Of a stretch of 8,505 nucleotides of DNA, positions 6,834 to 8,505 are shown piece after piece. Made by a program: the position numbers and the translations under genes. Where the stretch lies: contig CAKZNY010000073.1 in the NCBI GenBank assembly GCA_937132145.1, forward strand, positions 1 through 8,505, in the 5' to 3' direction. The DNA is from an uncultured Paracoccaceae bacterium (GTDB taxonomy: Bacteria; Pseudomonadota; Alphaproteobacteria; Rhodobacterales; Rhodobacteraceae). Below the pieces are notes generated by a model that was not told the origin of the DNA, made no database searches, and saw only the letters and a program-made list of their open reading frames with translations. Positions within the stretch are counted from its first letter, which is position 1. The number at the start of each line of letters is the position of its first letter.

Positions 6834-8505
6834 TTAGTACGCACATTGTGCGGCCGGCCAGTCATTGTCCGAACTTCCACCGAATCCCGCCAGTTGAACG
6901 GTCAGATTGAAATCCGTCGATGGCACCACGTTATTCGAAGATGTGAAGCGGCGCGAGAGGGAAAGCCCGATTTCTATGCATTCATTTCCATATGTTACGC
7001 CCATTCCGGCGGAAACGTTCCTATTTTCCAGCAAATTCCGTTTCCAGTCGAAATCCAGTGCCCAGTTGTGGGCGATGCGGTATTGGGCCGCAATTGTGCC
7101 CTCACTACGTTCATCCGACGCGAGCGCCAGCGAGTCCGCGGCAAGATAGACGAATGACCCGCCTATATCCCACTTATCGAACGATGTTGTGAATTGCGTC
7201 TCGCTGCGTTTGAAATCAAATTCATCATCAAACAAGAACCGCCCTATCACGTTGAAATTCGGGGCAAATTCAAAGCTGATTGCCCCCAGAATGTCGGAAC
7301 GTGATCCGCCAAGAAGCGTGTCCTCGGCAAATAAATCCGAGGGTTCAGAGCGGATAACCAGCCCCCCTGCTAAACCAAGTGACCACCCGTCGTTGTCATA
7401 AATCGTGTAGGTTGCGCCAATGTTGGCACGAAATCCGGTTTCGGTCACGTCGCGGCCAGGGAAACGGTTAAGGTCGAAAAGGTTGGTCTCGTCGAACTCG
7501 GCCTGCTGGCTGTCCTCATTCGGAACAAGGTCGTTAAAGGCAGGATCAGCGGTATAAAGAATTTGCACGACCGGCTCGAATATATGGCGGGCGTTTGTCG
7601 TTGTTTTGGAAAGCGGCCAGCGTATGTCGGCCCCGATCGAGGGATGCACTTTGATTAACGGCGTATCTGGAAAATCTGTGCTGTTCCAGACGCGGTAGAC
7701 ATCCGCATCGAGGTTAATAAAACCGGAAGCGCGCAGCCCAAGTGGTAAGTCAATTGGAACCCGGTAATCCACGCCGACCCCGATGCGCAAATAATCTTCG
7801 CCCTCAATGCGCGACAGGCCAACGGTACTAAACTCGTAGCCGAATTTACCACCCAGCAATGGATCGATGCGGTACCCACGATAGTTGAATTCGGGGAACA
7901 CCAAGGGCACAGTGTTGTTGTCTTCGTCATCCCGAAGGCTACGCATTATTGCACCCGCCAGCGAGAAATAGCTTCGGTCGCGGTATCGGCTGAACTTCAG
8001 CTCGCTAACGATCCGGTCGGTGTCGTCATAGTTATATTGGCGCATAAAACCATTGTCGCTAAGGCTTGTCGCGCTGAAATCCAGTGTCACCGCGTCGAGG
8101 ATATCGAAACTCCCATCCACCTTCAAAAAGCCACGTCCGGATCCGTCATTAAGTGCGACTGCACCGAAGATATCGAACCCGCCGTTGGCAAAGCGTTGAC
8201 GGTATTGTGCATCGACAACTATTGCCCCGCTGAAATTTAGTGTCGGGGTTATCGTGGCATCCGCATGATCGCCCAACACCAGATAGTAGGGCAGTTTTAT
8301 GCCGTCTCCGAAATATTCAGACGACAGGATCACCGGACTTAAAAACCCCGAGGCACGGCGCACCGACGAGTCCGGTATGCGCATATATGGCAGATAGAAT
8401 ACCGGCAGGCCGAATATCTCGATTGTAGCGCTGCGGAAGTGGATTTGTTTGCGTTCCGTATCGCGGATCACTTGGCGCGCTCGTATTTGCCAGACAGGGA
8501 CCGCG
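6834..8505 (-). CDS. lptD: LPS-assembly protein LptD, C-terminal part
   Basis: About 556 residues are visible; the frame is open at the window edge, so the N terminus lies outside. The GTG at 8471 is internal, because the conserved PVWQIRARQVIRD stretch continues upstream of it. LptD is the outer-membrane barrel that, with LptE, inserts lipopolysaccharide into the outer leaflet. Visible are the end of the periplasmic beta-jellyroll domain (IHFRSATIEIFGLPVFYLPY), the RRASGFLSP junction to the barrel, and many alternating amphipathic strands. The LptD hallmark HIFEPVVQILY, PNEDS, FDETNLF and NRFPG lies at roughly 7450-7600. The last strand contains SLSRRFTSSNNVVPSTDF. Only two cysteines are visible, in NECIEIG and in QCAY at the very C terminus. 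surA, whose product assists LptD folding, follows 20 bp downstream. Confidence 0.95.
   Translation of the reverse strand, partial: AVPVWQIRARQVIRDTERKQIHFRSATIEIFGLPVFYLPYMRIPDSSVRRASGFLSPVILSSEYFGDGIKLPYYLVLGDHADATITPTLNFSGAIVVDAQYRQRFANGGFDIFGAVALNDGSGRGFLKVDGSFDILDAVTLDFSATSLSDNGFMRQYNYDDTDRIVSELKFSRYRDRSYFSLAGAIMRSLRDDEDNNTVPLVFPEFNYRGYRIDPLLGGKFGYEFSTVGLSRIEGEDYLRIGVGVDYRVPIDLPLGLRASGFINLDADVYRVWNSTDFPDTPLIKVHPSIGADIRWPLSKTTTNARHIFEPVVQILYTADPAFNDLVPNEDSQQAEFDETNLFDLNRFPGRDVTETGFRANIGATYTIYDNDGWSLGLAGGLVIRSEPSDLFAEDTLLGGSRSDILGAISFEFAPNFNVIGRFLFDDEFDFKRSETQFTTSFDKWDIGGSFVYLAADSLALASDERSEGTIAAQYRIAHNWALDFDWKRNLLENRNVSAGMGVTYGNECIEIGLSLSRRFTSSNNVVPSTDFNLTVQLAGFGGSSDNDWPAAQCAY

Noticed and set aside
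8469..8471. GTG as the lptD start
   Set aside because: The frame stays open upstream to the window edge and encodes the conserved PVWQIRARQVIRD stretch of LptD, so this codon is internal.

Overview
This window is a stretch of housekeeping chromosome from an alphaproteobacterium, most likely order Rhodobacterales. The case rests on gene content and order: ispG, a DUF1499 protein, prfA, prmC and a DUF4167 protein on the plus strand face lptD-surA-pdxA-rsmA on the minus strand. DUF4167 next to prmC is an alphaproteobacterial signature. Base composition is moderate in GC and looks uniform by eye, with no sign of recent transfer. I see no tRNA, rRNA, insertion sequence, CRISPR array or phage gene.

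Plus strand, 1-2978: four tightly packed genes that look like one transcription unit entering from the left. They are the 3' end of ispG (isoprenoid precursor synthesis, Fe-S enzyme), a small membrane-anchored DUF1499 protein of unknown function, prfA (release factor 1) and prmC (the methyltransferase that modifies the GGQ glutamine of release factors). The gaps are 5 bp, 12 bp and a 4-bp ATGA overlap.

Positions 2979-3194 form the only sizeable non-coding gap. It holds a weak sigma-70-like promoter candidate and some short inverted repeats. It leads into the DUF4167 gene (3195-3776), whose product has a basic Asn-rich N terminus, the conserved domain and a Gln/Glu/Ala-rich heptad tail.

The DUF4167 stop codon directly abuts the stop codon of rsmA on the other strand, with no intergenic base. 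A perfect 8-bp inverted repeat straddles the end of the DUF4167 gene and includes its stop codon. It is a plausible overlapping terminator for the convergent pair.

Minus strand, 8505-3777: lptD (5' end beyond the window), surA, pdxA and rsmA, in the order known from enterobacteria. SurA is a periplasmic chaperone for outer-membrane proteins including LptD, so the first two genes act in outer-membrane assembly. PdxA serves vitamin B6 synthesis and RsmA dimethylates 16S rRNA. surA-pdxA and pdxA-rsmA each overlap by ATGA; lptD-surA are 20 bp apart with a clear Shine-Dalgarno.

No previously undescribed multi-gene system is visible. The most worthwhile points are the abutting convergent junction with its embedded inverted repeat, the DUF4167 leader and tail, the uncharacterised DUF1499 gene, and a second degenerate parvulin-like segment in SurA.
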